A stretch of DNA of 64,000 bases from assembly GCA_964638035.1 (NCBI GenBank), contig CAZWXD010000016.1, positions 1-64,000 of the forward strand, given 5' to 3'. The notes under the pieces were generated by a model. The model ran no database searches, was not told where the DNA came from, and worked only from the letters and a program-made list of their open reading frames with translations. Each line of letters starts with the position of its first letter. The first letter of the stretch is position 1. The position numbers were made by a program, and so were the translations under genes. Origin of the DNA: JAGGAG01 sp964638035 (GTDB lineage: Bacteria > Gemmatimonadota > Gemmatimonadetes > Gemmatimonadales > GWC2-71-9). Positions 33,435 through 41,457 of this stretch are shown piece by piece.

Positions 33435-35063
33435 TCATGCCTCGCCCATGAACGGGTACCGGTAGTCGGTCGGCGACACGAGGGTCTCCTTGATGCTGCG
33501 GGGCGACACCCAGCGCAGGAGGTTCAGGATCGATCCCGCCTTGTCGTTGGTGCCGCTCGCCCGCGCCCCGCCGAAGGGCTGCTGGCCCACCACGGCGCCC
33601 GTCGGCTTGTCATTGATGTAGAAGTTCCCGGCCGCCTGCCGCAGCACCTGGCTCGCCTCCTGCACCGCGGCGCGGTCCCGCGCGAACACGGCGCCGGTGA
33701 GCGCGTACGGACTGGTGCGGTCCACCAGCTCCAGCGTCTCGCGCCACTTCGCGGCCGGGTACACGTGCACGGCGAGCACCGGCCCGAAGATCTCCTCGCA
33801 CATCAGGCGGTAGCCCGGGTCATCCGTCTGCACCACCGTCGGCTCGATGAACCAACCCTCGGCATCGCTGGTGCCGCCGCCCGCCACCACCCTCACCCCC
33901 GGCGCCGTCCGTGCCGCGTCGAGGTACCCCTTGATCCGGGTGAAGGCACGCTGGTCGATCACCGCTCCCATGAAGTTCCGGAAGTCGGCCACGTCACCCA
34001 TGCGGATCTCCTGCATCATCGCCACCATCCGGTCGCGCACGTCGGGCCAGAGCGTGTCGGGGATGTACGCACGCGACGCGGCGCTGCACTTCTGCCCCTG
34101 GAACTCGAAGGCCCCGCGCACCAGGCCCACGGCGATTGCCGCCGGGTCGCCGCTCGCGTGCGCCACCACGAAGTCCTTGCCGCCGGTCTCCCCCACGATG
34201 CGGGGGTACGAGCGGTAGCGGTCCAGCCGGCTCGAGACCTCATGCCAGATGGTGCGGAACACGGTGGTGGACCCGGTGAAGTGCACCCCCGCGAGCATCG
34301 GCTCCTCCACCAGGACGCCGGTGCACATCTGCGGCTCTGCCGGGACGAAGTTGATGACACCGGGCGGGAGGCCCGCCTGCTCCAGCAGCCGGTACACGTA
34401 GTAGTTGCTGAGCAGCGCCGTGTGCGACGGCTTCCAGACCGCCGTGCCGCCCATCAGCGCCGGCGCCGAGGGCAGGTTGCCCCCGATCGCCGTGAAGTTG
34501 AAGGGCGAGACCGCATAGACGAACCCTTCCAGGGGCCGGTGGTCCATCCGGTTCCACACCCCCGTGGAACTCTCCGGCTGCTCCGCCTGGATGCGCTCGC
34601 CAAACGCCACGTTGAAGCGCCAGAAGTCCACCAGCTCGCAGGCGCTGTCGATCTCGGCCTGGAAGGCCGTCTTGCTCTGGCCCAGCATGGTGGCCCCGTT
34701 GAGCAGCATGCGATGGGTGGTCGCCAGCATGTCGGCCGCCCGCAGGAAGACCGCCGCCCGTTCCTCGAAGGGGAGGGCGGCCCAGGCGCGCTGGGCCAGC
34801 ACGGCACCCTTCGCCGCCCGCCGCACCGTGTCGGCCGTGGCAAGGTGTGCCCGCGCGATCACCTGCCGGTGCCGGTGCGGCGAGCGAACCTCCAGGATGT
34901 CGCCACTCCGGATCTCCTCGCCGTTCACGATGGCCGGGATGTCGGCAACCTCGCCCGAGAGCCGCGCCAGCTCGGCCTTGAGGCGGCTGCGTTCCGGCGT
35001 GCCCGGGGCGTAGGAGTAGATGGGCTCGTTGACCGGCCGGGGGATGTTCGACGTACCACTCAT
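33435..35063 (-). CDS. pruA: L-glutamate gamma-semialdehyde (P5C) dehydrogenase
   Basis: The 542-residue NAD-dependent aldehyde dehydrogenase oxidises pyrroline-5-carboxylate/glutamate semialdehyde to glutamate, the second step of proline breakdown. It shows the catalytic Cys in FEFQGQKCSAASR near residue 323, the base Glu in IVGETGGKDFVV near 291, and the closing NFYINDKPTGAVVGQQPFGG. It matches the stand-alone (~540 aa) RocA/PruA group and lacks the proline dehydrogenase domain of PutA. No ProDH gene is in the window. Confidence 0.93.
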   Translation of the reverse strand: MSGTSNIPRPVNEPIYSYAPGTPERSRLKAELARLSGEVADIPAIVNGEEIRSGDILEVRSPHRHRQVIARAHLATADTVRRAAKGAVLAQRAWAALPFEERAAVFLRAADMLATTHRMLLNGATMLGQSKTAFQAEIDSACELVDFWRFNVAFGERIQAEQPESSTGVWNRMDHRPLEGFVYAVSPFNFTAIGGNLPSAPALMGGTAVWKPSHTALLSNYYVYRLLEQAGLPPGVINFVPAEPQMCTGVLVEEPMLAGVHFTGSTTVFRTIWHEVSSRLDRYRSYPRIVGETGGKDFVVAHASGDPAAIAVGLVRGAFEFQGQKCSAASRAYIPDTLWPDVRDRMVAMMQEIRMGDVADFRNFMGAVIDQRAFTRIKGYLDAARTAPGVRVVAGGGTSDAEGWFIEPTVVQTDDPGYRLMCEEIFGPVLAVHVYPAAKWRETLELVDRTSPYALTGAVFARDRAAVQEASQVLRQAAGNFYINDKPTGAVVGQQPFGGARASGTNDKAGSILNLLRWVSPRSIKETLVSPTDYRYPFMGEA

Positions 35064-35127
35064 GGCACCTGCACCTGGAGTTGGGGTGGCATAAAATAGC
35101 CCGTTGGCGCCGCCCCGGCCGCGCACC

Positions 35128-36147
35128 TCAACGCAGGCCGGGCGCTCCCGTTCCCGCGATGCCCGCGGCCGCCGGCACGAGGAATCCATGCCGCTCGAGG
35201 ATGGCACGTCCCGCCGGCGAGAGCACGAAGCGCACGAACGCGAGGGCCGTGGCAGGATGGGGTGCAGCAACGGGAATCGTCAGGGCATAGAGGATGGACT
35301 CACCGCGGAACTCGAGCGTGTCGCCCCGCGCCCCGGGCACCCGGACGGTCGCCCGGGCATACTCGTCCTCACGCGCCGGGTCGCTCAGGTCAATGGCGCG
35401 GGGAAGGCTCACCTGCCGCAGCCCGGCAGTGAGCGCGAGCGATCGGTAGCTCCAGGCGTAATCCAGCTCCCCCGCCTGCAGGAGTGCCGTGAGGTCGGCC
35501 TCCTTGGGCCGCTGGTACCGCGGTGGCATCGCCGAGTCGAGGCGGCGCGCCAGCCCGGGCTCGTGATAGTGACGCTCCGCGAGCTGGAGCACCAGCAGGG
35601 TCCGGTAGCCGTTCGGGTCCAGCGCCGGGTCCGAGTGCCCGGTGCGCACCCCCGGCCGGAGGAGCACCTCGTACCAGTTGGTGCTGTCTACCGTCGCCGC
35701 CCCGGCCGAGCGGTCGGTGTAGGCGAGCACCATCGCGTTCCGGGCAAAGGTGGCGTACCAGGTGGCATGGCGTGGCAGGAGGACCTTCTCCAGTACCTGG
35801 TAGTCGGCCACCGCAATCACGTCCGGCACCTTGCCCAGTTCGGTGAGCTTGCGTGCCGCCTCGAGGCTGCCGGAGTTCTCCTGCCTCGGCCGCACCCCGG
35901 GATGCACGGCCTGGAATGCCCGCAGGAGGTCGCGAACAGGAAGGGCCAGGCTCCCGGCATTGAACACCACGAGGGGCCCCGTCACCTCCTGGGCCGGTGC
36001 CGATCGCGCCACCACGGCCGCCAGCAGCACCCCGGCCAGCGCCCGCCAGGCCAGCCCGCGGGCCACTGCACCGGGCCGCCCGGTTTGCGCGGAACGGCCC
36101 GCGTGCCGATACTTGTCGCCAGTTCCCCCAACCACGGATTGCTGCAT
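35128..36147 (-). CDS. WtpA-like molybdate/tungstate-binding protein
   Basis: The 339-residue protein has a signal sequence (WRALAGVLLAAVVARSAPAQ) and a periplasmic binding domain. It resembles the WtpA class, with VVFNAGSLALPVRDLLRAFQAVHPGV near the start and VIAVADYQVL. Such proteins bind molybdate or tungstate for an ABC importer. No WtpB or WtpC gene is adjacent. The ATG at 36147 has a strong Shine-Dalgarno (GAGGAGG), while GTG 36066 would give a more standard signal peptide length. Its ATG overlaps the ATG of the divergent lipoprotein gene. Confidence 0.8.
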   Translation of the reverse strand: MQQSVVGGTGDKYRHAGRSAQTGRPGAVARGLAWRALAGVLLAAVVARSAPAQEVTGPLVVFNAGSLALPVRDLLRAFQAVHPGVRPRQENSGSLEAARKLTELGKVPDVIAVADYQVLEKVLLPRHATWYATFARNAMVLAYTDRSAGAATVDSTNWYEVLLRPGVRTGHSDPALDPNGYRTLLVLQLAERHYHEPGLARRLDSAMPPRYQRPKEADLTALLQAGELDYAWSYRSLALTAGLRQVSLPRAIDLSDPAREDEYARATVRVPGARGDTLEFRGESILYALTIPVAAPHPATALAFVRFVLSPAGRAILERHGFLVPAAAGIAGTGAPGLR

Positions 36148-36529
36148 GCGTCGCCTCCTCGTGACGGCCGCCTCCGCGCTCCTGCTCGCGGCCTGCCCCA
36201 GCTACGATCGGTACTCGCGCCTCGCCGACGAGCGCGGCCTCCTGCCGGCCGACCAGTTCGCGACCTACGGCGCCGAGGCCGCGCAGAAGATCGCCATTGG
36301 TCGGGCGCTGGCACAGGCCCGGACCGGGCCGTCCGCTGCTGACGCTGCACGCCAGATGGGCGAAGCGGTGGCCTTCGCGCAAAAGCAGCCCGACGTCGTT
36401 GCCGTGCATGCGGACACCCTTGCCTACTTCATGACGGTCACCTTCCGCAGCGGATGGACCGTGGCCGTGCTGCCGGTCGCCGATGGCGTCGCCCCCGAGG
36501 CGACGCCGGGACTCACCAGGGGAAGCTGA
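36146..36529 (+). CDS. Predicted lipoprotein
   Basis: The 127-residue protein starts MRRLLVTAASALLLAACPSYD, a lipoprotein signal peptide with the lipobox LLAAC (Cys17). The mature part is helical and hydrophilic, with no known domain. There is no visible Shine-Dalgarno, and the start codon overlaps the start of the divergent WtpA-like gene by 2 bases. The gene may be leaderless or use a different promoter arrangement. Confidence 0.6.
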   Translation: MRRLLVTAASALLLAACPSYDRYSRLADERGLLPADQFATYGAEAAQKIAIGRALAQARTGPSAADAARQMGEAVAFAQKQPDVVAVHADTLAYFMTVTFRSGWTVAVLPVADGVAPEATPGLTRGS

Positions 36530-36552
36530 CCCCGCACAACGCCGGAGGCCCG

Positions 36553-36822
36553 ATGAAGCGCTCCACCCTGCTCACCGCTGGCGTGCTGGCGGCGCTCGGC
36601 GGGTTCCTGCTCTGGTCGACCCTCGCATCCCAGCGCCACGAATGCACGGTGGCGGTCACCTACCGGGGCCACGCCGACACCGCGACCGCATCGGCCGAGA
36701 CCGAGCAGGACGCCCGGCGCCAGGCACAGACCACGGCGTGCGGGACCCTGGCCGCCGGCATGAGCGAGTCGATCGCCTGCGACAACACGCCGCCTGACTT
36801 CACGGAGTGCCGGACCCTCTGA
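36553..36822 (+). CDS. Small membrane-anchored hypothetical protein
   Basis: The 89-residue protein has one N-terminal hydrophobic segment (LLTAGVLAALGGFLLWSTLAS) and a short exported tail with four cysteines (HECTV, TTACG, IACDN, FTECRT), probably two disulfides. GGAGG lies 6 bases before the ATG at 36553. The start 23 bp after the lipoprotein gene suggests one transcript. No family is recognised. Confidence 0.6.
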   Translation: MKRSTLLTAGVLAALGGFLLWSTLASQRHECTVAVTYRGHADTATASAETEQDARRQAQTTACGTLAAGMSESIACDNTPPDFTECRTL

Positions 36823-36823
36823 C

Positions 36824-38173
36824 GTGAGCACCGGACGCGGGTTCCCCCACCCGCTAGTCCTCCTCTTCGCGGCCATCGCCCTGGCCGCGGCCCTCACCTG
36901 GGTGATCCCACCCGGGGCGTACGAGCGCCGCCAGGATGACGTGACCGGCCGGGAAGTCGCCGTGGCCGGTACCTACCATTCGGTCGAGCCAGCACCGGTT
37001 GGGGTGGTGGATGCGCTCACGGCCGTGCCGCGCGGCCTCATCAGCGGTGCCAGCATCATCTTCCTCGTCTTCCTGGCAGGCGGCGGCTTCACAGCTGTAG
37101 AGCGCACCGGTGCGCTCAGGCGCCTCGTCGAACGCAGCGCCGTGCGACTCGCGGGCCGGGGCGTCCTCGTGATCCCGGTGGTGGCCGTCGCCTTTGCCCT
37201 GGCCGGTGCCCTGATGCAGATGTCGGAGGAGCTGGTGGCCTTCGCGCCCCTCCTGGCGCTCATCTGCCTGGCCTTTGGCCTGCCGCCCCTCACGGCCGTC
37301 GCCATGAGCTACGGCGCCGCACACATCGGCGCCATGTTCTCCCCGGTGAACCCGTTCATGGTGGCCATTGCCCAGAAGGCCGCCGGCGTCCCCGTGGGCT
37401 CGGGCTGGCAGTTGCGCACGGCCATGCTCGTCGTCGGTGTCGGGGGATGGCTCTGGACCCTGACCCGCTTCGCAGCCGCCAATCGCAGCGAGGCACCAGC
37501 GGAGGTCACCCTCGCCACCAGCGACCGCCTCACGCTGCGCCACATGCTGGTCCTGGCCGTGGTGGCCGCCACGTTCGTGCTGTTCGTGATCGGGGCCCAG
37601 CAGTGGGGATGGGACTTCGACCGCCTCGCGATGCTCTTCCTGGTCATGGGGCTTGCGTCCGGCCTGGTGGGCGGCCTGGGCCTCACCCGGACCTGCGAAG
37701 CGCTCGTGGATGGTGCCAGGGACATGGTGTACAGCGCCCTGCTGATCGGCGTGGCTCGCGGCATCTACGTGGTGATGGACCAGGGGCGGATCGTCGATGC
37801 GGTCGTGCACGCAGCGGTGCAACCCCTGGAGGGCCTGCCCCGTGCCGTGGCCGCGCTTGGCATGTTCGCCGCGCACGCCGTGATCCACCTGCCCGTGCCG
37901 AGCACGAGCGGCCAGGCCGTGCTCACGATGCCCATCATGGCGCCCATCTCGGACCTGCTCGGGTTGCCCCGCCAGGTCGCGGTGCTCGCCTACCAGCTCG
38001 GCGCCGGGTCGCTCGACCTCCTGATGCCCACGAACGGGCCGCTGCTGGCCATGCTCGCGGTGCTCGGCGTGCGGTTCGACCACTGGTTCCGCTGGGCCCT
38101 GCCCCGCGTGGTCGTGCTCACCCTGTTTGCAATGGCCTGCCTCGTTGGCGCACTGGCGCTGGGTTGGGCCTGA
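36824..38173 (+). CDS. YfcC-family transporter (C4-dicarboxylate/arginine exporter superfamily)
   Basis: The 449-residue polytopic protein has about ten or more membrane helices. It shows YfcC/DcuC-superfamily features: GASIIFLVFLAGGGFTAVERTGAL, YGAAHIGAMFSPVNPFMVAIAQKAAGVPVGSGW and PSTSGQAVLTMPIMAPISDLLGLPRQVAVLAYQLGAG. Members transport basic amino acids, dicarboxylates or peptides. The substrate cannot be read from sequence. GTG start, one base after the stop of the preceding small gene. Confidence 0.85.
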   Translation: MSTGRGFPHPLVLLFAAIALAAALTWVIPPGAYERRQDDVTGREVAVAGTYHSVEPAPVGVVDALTAVPRGLISGASIIFLVFLAGGGFTAVERTGALRRLVERSAVRLAGRGVLVIPVVAVAFALAGALMQMSEELVAFAPLLALICLAFGLPPLTAVAMSYGAAHIGAMFSPVNPFMVAIAQKAAGVPVGSGWQLRTAMLVVGVGGWLWTLTRFAAANRSEAPAEVTLATSDRLTLRHMLVLAVVAATFVLFVIGAQQWGWDFDRLAMLFLVMGLASGLVGGLGLTRTCEALVDGARDMVYSALLIGVARGIYVVMDQGRIVDAVVHAAVQPLEGLPRAVAALGMFAAHAVIHLPVPSTSGQAVLTMPIMAPISDLLGLPRQVAVLAYQLGAGSLDLLMPTNGPLLAMLAVLGVRFDHWFRWALPRVVVLTLFAMACLVGALALGWA

Positions 38174-38332
38174 CACGGCTGTCCATGGGTCTCGCCCGGA
38201 AACGTCTCCCGGCTGGACTGTCCCCCGAGGGCGACGCCGTCGGGCACCGGACGCGACAGTGCACCGGGGGTAACCCGGCCACGCACGGCGGGTTATGATG
38301 CCGGAGCGGGTGGTGAACCGACGCGGTCGACG

Positions 38333-38348
38333 TGGCACCTGAGTTGCA
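38333..38348 (+). promoter_or_regulatory. Consensus sigma-54 promoter
   Basis: TGGCAC-CTGAG-TTGCA matches the -24/-12 consensus exactly with the right spacing. Transcription should begin near 38360, about 30 bp before the GNAT gene, with GGAGG (38381-38385) as ribosome site. An enhancer-binding protein is needed for activity. Confidence 0.75.
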
Positions 38349-38390
38349 GCCCCTGGAGGTGGTGCGATCCGTAGCTCTCCGGAGGTCAGC

Positions 38391-38816
38391 ATGCCCGAGG
38401 TGAAGATCCGCAGCATGGACCAGGATGAAGATTTCGCAGCCTGGCTTACCGAGCAGCTCGAGCGCCACGCCGAGGAGGCGGGCGTCCAGGCCGGGTTCGA
38501 GGACCGGTACATCGGCCTCTCGGATGAGCTGGGCGACTGGATCGGCGGCCTCCGCTACTATGTGCGGGGCGGCGTCGCCCACCTGCTCGACATCATCGTG
38601 ACCGAGGAGCACCGCGGACACGGCCATGCCCACCGGTTGCTTGCCGCATTCGAGGAGCGGGCCGAGCTGGAAGGTTCGCACCTCGCCGAGTTCTGGACGG
38701 ACGATACGCGCGCCGAGGGCCTCCTGGGTGCGCTGGGCTGGAGCATCGTCGTGCGCCGGCCGCGCTACATGAGCGAGCGTTCATGGACCCTCATGGAGAA
38801 GCGACTCGCGCACTGA
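38391..38816 (+). CDS. GNAT-family N-acetyltransferase
   Basis: The 141-residue protein has the GNAT core: LLDIIVTEEHRGHGHAHRLLAAFEERA contains the acetyl-CoA-binding R/Q-x-x-G-x-G/A element (as RGHGHA). A C-terminal segment with LGALGWSIV is typical. The substrate is unknown. It is the first gene after a consensus sigma-54 promoter and is followed 60 bp later by the desaturase gene, so the two are probably co-regulated. Confidence 0.82.
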   Translation: MPEVKIRSMDQDEDFAAWLTEQLERHAEEAGVQAGFEDRYIGLSDELGDWIGGLRYYVRGGVAHLLDIIVTEEHRGHGHAHRLLAAFEERAELEGSHLAEFWTDDTRAEGLLGALGWSIVVRRPRYMSERSWTLMEKRLAH

Positions 38817-38876
38817 CCCCCCGCCGTTATCTTCCAGCATTGTCGCACCGTCGTTTCCATTGCCACCGAAGGAACC

Positions 38877-39851
38877 ATGAGCCTCTCCGAGCAGGCGCGC
38901 GTGCTCCTGTCGAAGTTCGAGGTCCTGAAGGACCTCGAGGCCACCGTTCGCGACCTCATGGCCGCGCACGAGCGCAAGCGCTCGCTGTGGATGCCGAGCG
39001 ACCTGATGGGCTACACCGAGGGCGACTGCATCGAGACGCACCTCCGCGGGCTGCGCGACCGCGCTCGCGGCCTGCCCGACGCCGTGCGGGCGGCGCTGGC
39101 CGTGAACACGCTCACGGAAGAGGGCCTTCCGCACTTCCACCGCCTCCTGGCGGTCTACCTCGACGACGACAGCTACTGGCGCACCTGGAACAACCTCTGG
39201 ACCGCCGAGGAGGACCGGCATGGCCAGGTGCTGCACGACTACGCGCGCGACGCCCGCGTCTACAACCAGCGGAAGTTCGAGGAGCTGCAGTTCGAGTACA
39301 TGCGCGCCGGGTTCCACCCCGACTGGGACAAGGACCCCTACCGCGTGTTCGTGTACACCACCGTGCAGGAGCGCGCCACCCAGCACTCGCATGCCGAGAC
39401 GGGGCGCGTCGTGGAGCAGTACGAGCCCGGGCTTGCGGGCATCCTGCGGGAGGTCGCGCAGGATGAGGCGCGCCACTTTGCATTCTACCGGTCGGTGTTC
39501 GAGCAGGTCCTGGCCCGCGACCCGAACCAGGCCCTGGAGTCGGCGTCGCACATTCTGCCCGGTATCGAGATGCCCGGCGCGTCGATTTCGGGCTTCCGGG
39601 ACTTTGCCGACGTCATCCGTCGCACCGGGATCTACGGGCCGCGAGACTACCTCCGCATCGTGCAGGAGCAGATCCGGTACTGGAAGATCGAGGGCCTCAC
39701 CGGCCTGAATGACGTGGGGCGGAAGGCGCAGGAGCGCATCCTTGCCATCCCGGACCGGCTGCGCCGCCTGGCCGACCTCGTCGAGACACGAAGCCGGGCC
39801 AAGACGTTCAACTTCGACGTCGCGTTCAACCGCGAGTTTGCGCTGCCGTGA
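38877..39851 (+). CDS. Soluble acyl-ACP desaturase (diiron)
   Basis: The 324-residue protein carries the diiron ligands of the plant and actinobacterial acyl-ACP desaturases: Glu in LTEEGLPHF, EEDRH in WTAEEDRHG, Glu in VQERATQHSH, and DEARH in QDEARHFAFY. These introduce a double bond in acyl-ACP with O2 and reduced ferredoxin. Position specificity is not readable from sequence. GAAGGAA precedes the ATG. Its end overlaps the following lipoprotein gene by four bases. Confidence 0.93.
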   Translation: MSLSEQARVLLSKFEVLKDLEATVRDLMAAHERKRSLWMPSDLMGYTEGDCIETHLRGLRDRARGLPDAVRAALAVNTLTEEGLPHFHRLLAVYLDDDSYWRTWNNLWTAEEDRHGQVLHDYARDARVYNQRKFEELQFEYMRAGFHPDWDKDPYRVFVYTTVQERATQHSHAETGRVVEQYEPGLAGILREVAQDEARHFAFYRSVFEQVLARDPNQALESASHILPGIEMPGASISGFRDFADVIRRTGIYGPRDYLRIVQEQIRYWKIEGLTGLNDVGRKAQERILAIPDRLRRLADLVETRSRAKTFNFDVAFNREFALP

Positions 39852-40279
39852 GTGCCTGGCGCCTCGCCAGCGCCCTCCTCGTGATCGGCGCGGTTGCATG
39901 TGACCGGAAGGCCCCGCCGCCGCCCGTGACGGAGGGGGTTCCCTCGGGCGGCGCACCCGCCGACGTGCAGCAGCTTGCCTCCGAGATGTTCGACCTCATC
40001 GACCGGGTGGCGTCGTACCGTTCCTCGCACGAGGGGCGCCCGCCGCGCTCCCTCCGCCAGCTCGGCGTGGACAGCCTCGCGCCCAGCACGGTGCGGCGCC
40101 TCGCCGTGCAGGGGCGCACCTTCGTCGTCACGGTCGCGTACCGACGACCCGAGTCGCGGAGGATCCTCGCCTGCAGTGCGGGCGAGGATGCGTTGGAGCA
40201 GGCGGCGCTCAACGAGGGGCGCTTCTCCGTGTCCTGTGACACGCAGGGTGGCATCGAGGCCTTCGAGGTGGTGCGATGA
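39848..40279 (+). CDS. Predicted lipoprotein of unknown function
   Basis: The 143-residue protein begins with a lipoprotein signal (LASALLVIGAVAC, Cys18) and a short Pro-rich linker. A small domain with two cysteines follows (ILACSAG, SVSCDTQ). The GTG start overlaps the stop of the desaturase gene, and its end overlaps the YggT gene, so it belongs to that operon. A type II secretion pilin-like domain is possible (LRQLGVDSLAPS), but I do not assign it. Confidence 0.6.
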   Translation: MSAWRLASALLVIGAVACDRKAPPPPVTEGVPSGGAPADVQQLASEMFDLIDRVASYRSSHEGRPPRSLRQLGVDSLAPSTVRRLAVQGRTFVVTVAYRRPESRRILACSAGEDALEQAALNEGRFSVSCDTQGGIEAFEVVR

Positions 40280-40848
40280 TCGAGCTGGTCTACGCAGGCC
40301 TCCGCATCGCGGTGATCGTGGCCTCTGCGGCAGCGGGCATCGTGGCCGTGACGCACCTGCTCGTGCGGCGGGGCACGCTCACGCCCTTTGGAGCACTCCC
40401 CAGGCTCGTGCGCCGGACATCCGACCCGGTGCTCAAGCCCATCGAGCACCGCCTCCTCGGCGCCGGGGGCAACCCCCAGGATGCGTCGTTCTGGCTCCTG
40501 GGCGGCACCATCGTCGGTGGGCTCATCCTCCTGGCGCTGTTCCGCTGGCTGGTGCGCGTGATGGCGCAGGCAGCGTATGCCGGCCAGGCCGGGCCGGGCA
40601 TGATGCTCCGGCTGGTGATCTCCTGGGCCTTCGGCCTCTGCACGGCGGCGATCCTCGTGCGGGTGATCGCGTCATGGTTCAGCGTGTCACCCTATGCACG
40701 CTGGATGCGCCCGGTCCGCTGGCTCACCGACTGGATCCTGGTGCCACTGCAGCGCATCATCCCGCCGCTCGGGCCGTTCGATGTCTCGCCGATCGTGGCC
40801 TATTTCCTCCTCGTGCTGCTGCGGAACCTGGTCCTGGGATCGTTCTGA
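40276..40848 (+). CDS. YggT-family membrane protein
   Basis: The 190-residue protein has four to five membrane helices. The second half carries the YggT pattern (VIASWFSVSPYARWMRPVRWLTDWILVPLQRIIPPLGPFDVSPIVAYFLL). YggT proteins are linked to cell division, osmotic response and thylakoid FtsZ-ring biology, but their role is not settled. Overlap with the preceding lipoprotein gene suggests one operon. Confidence 0.85.
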   Translation: MIELVYAGLRIAVIVASAAAGIVAVTHLLVRRGTLTPFGALPRLVRRTSDPVLKPIEHRLLGAGGNPQDASFWLLGGTIVGGLILLALFRWLVRVMAQAAYAGQAGPGMMLRLVISWAFGLCTAAILVRVIASWFSVSPYARWMRPVRWLTDWILVPLQRIIPPLGPFDVSPIVAYFLLVLLRNLVLGSF

Positions 40849-40852
40849 CCTG

Positions 40853-41236
40853 TTCACACGGAGTAACGGAGGGGATTTCACACGGAGTAGCGGAGGGGAA
40901 CGGAGGACCACGGAGGGGGGCCCACGCGCGACGACGCCCCGAACCTGCACCCCACACATCGACAGGTTGTGTATGGCCGTCGGGGGAGCCGGTTCCGCAC
41001 CCGGAATCCTCCGCGAACCTCCGCTTGCTCCGTTGCTCCGTGTGAACCCACCGCACCCTCCATTCACACGGAGGAGCGGAGGGGAACGGAGGACCACGGA
41101 GGGTTCCCTCGCCAAGCGACGCCAGGTCGCGCGCCCACACAACAATCATTGGTTGCCTGACCCGCTTGTGACAGCGGTGCCACGCCCCGGAATTCTCCGT
41201 GAACCTCCGCTTGCTCCGTTGCTCCGTGTGAACCCG
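40853..41236. repeat. Two tandem copies of a MITE-like inverted-repeat element
   Basis: Arms with the core CACACGGAG-N-A-N-CGGAGG occur at 40853, 40877 and 41064. Complementary arms reading CTTGCTCCGTTGCTCCGTGTG occur near 41020-41049 and 41207-41235. Thus an arm A, a spacer of about 85-90 bp with unrelated sequence, and an inverted arm B are repeated twice. The first copy has an extra partial arm. No transposase is seen. The element fills the gap between the YggT gene and the metF promoter. Confidence 0.8.
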
Positions 41237-41266
41237 ACCCATCTCACCATCAACCGCGAGGGCCCC

Positions 41267-41295
41267 TTTACATATGCCGCCAAGGGCCCGATAAT
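41267..41295 (+). promoter_or_regulatory. Sigma-70-type promoter of metF-metH
   Basis: TTTACA (41267-41272), a 17-bp spacer and GATAAT (41290-41295). Predicted start near 41302, just upstream of the pseudoknot at 41322. Confidence 0.75.
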
Positions 41296-41321
41296 TGCAC
41301 CTGAGCAGGTCAACTGACGTT

Positions 41322-41373
41322 CGTGGCGATTTGTGCCTATTGCGGCCACGTAAAACAAGCGCTAAAACGGCAC
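41322..41373 (+). promoter_or_regulatory. SAM-II-type riboswitch
   Basis: The element is an H-type pseudoknot. Stem P1 is CGTGGC (41322-41327) with GCCACG (41345-41350). The loop GATTTGTGCCTATTGCG (41328-41344) has the same length and the GATTT/TATTGC framing of SAM-II aptamers. Loop bases GTGCC (41333-41337) pair with GGCAC (41369-41373) to make P2. The joining strand contains GCTAAAA, which is the SAM-II conserved GCUAAA. It lies before methionine genes. The class match is from memory and was not searched. Confidence 0.82.
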
Positions 41374-41375
41374 CC

Positions 41376-41410
41376 CTCGGGGGGCCGCCACGGCCCCCCG
41401 AGTTTCGTTT
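41376..41410 (+). terminator. Intrinsic terminator in the metF leader
   Basis: A 12-bp perfect stem CTCGGGGGGCCG/CGGCCCCCCGAG with a 3-base loop CCA is followed by TTTCGTTTT. It lies 2 bp after the SAM-II element and 48 bp before metF, the position of a regulated attenuator. Confidence 0.9.
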
Positions 41411-41457
41411 TGGGCCCTGTGGTGCCCGGCCCATGGCGGCAGCGCCACGGAGTGTGC

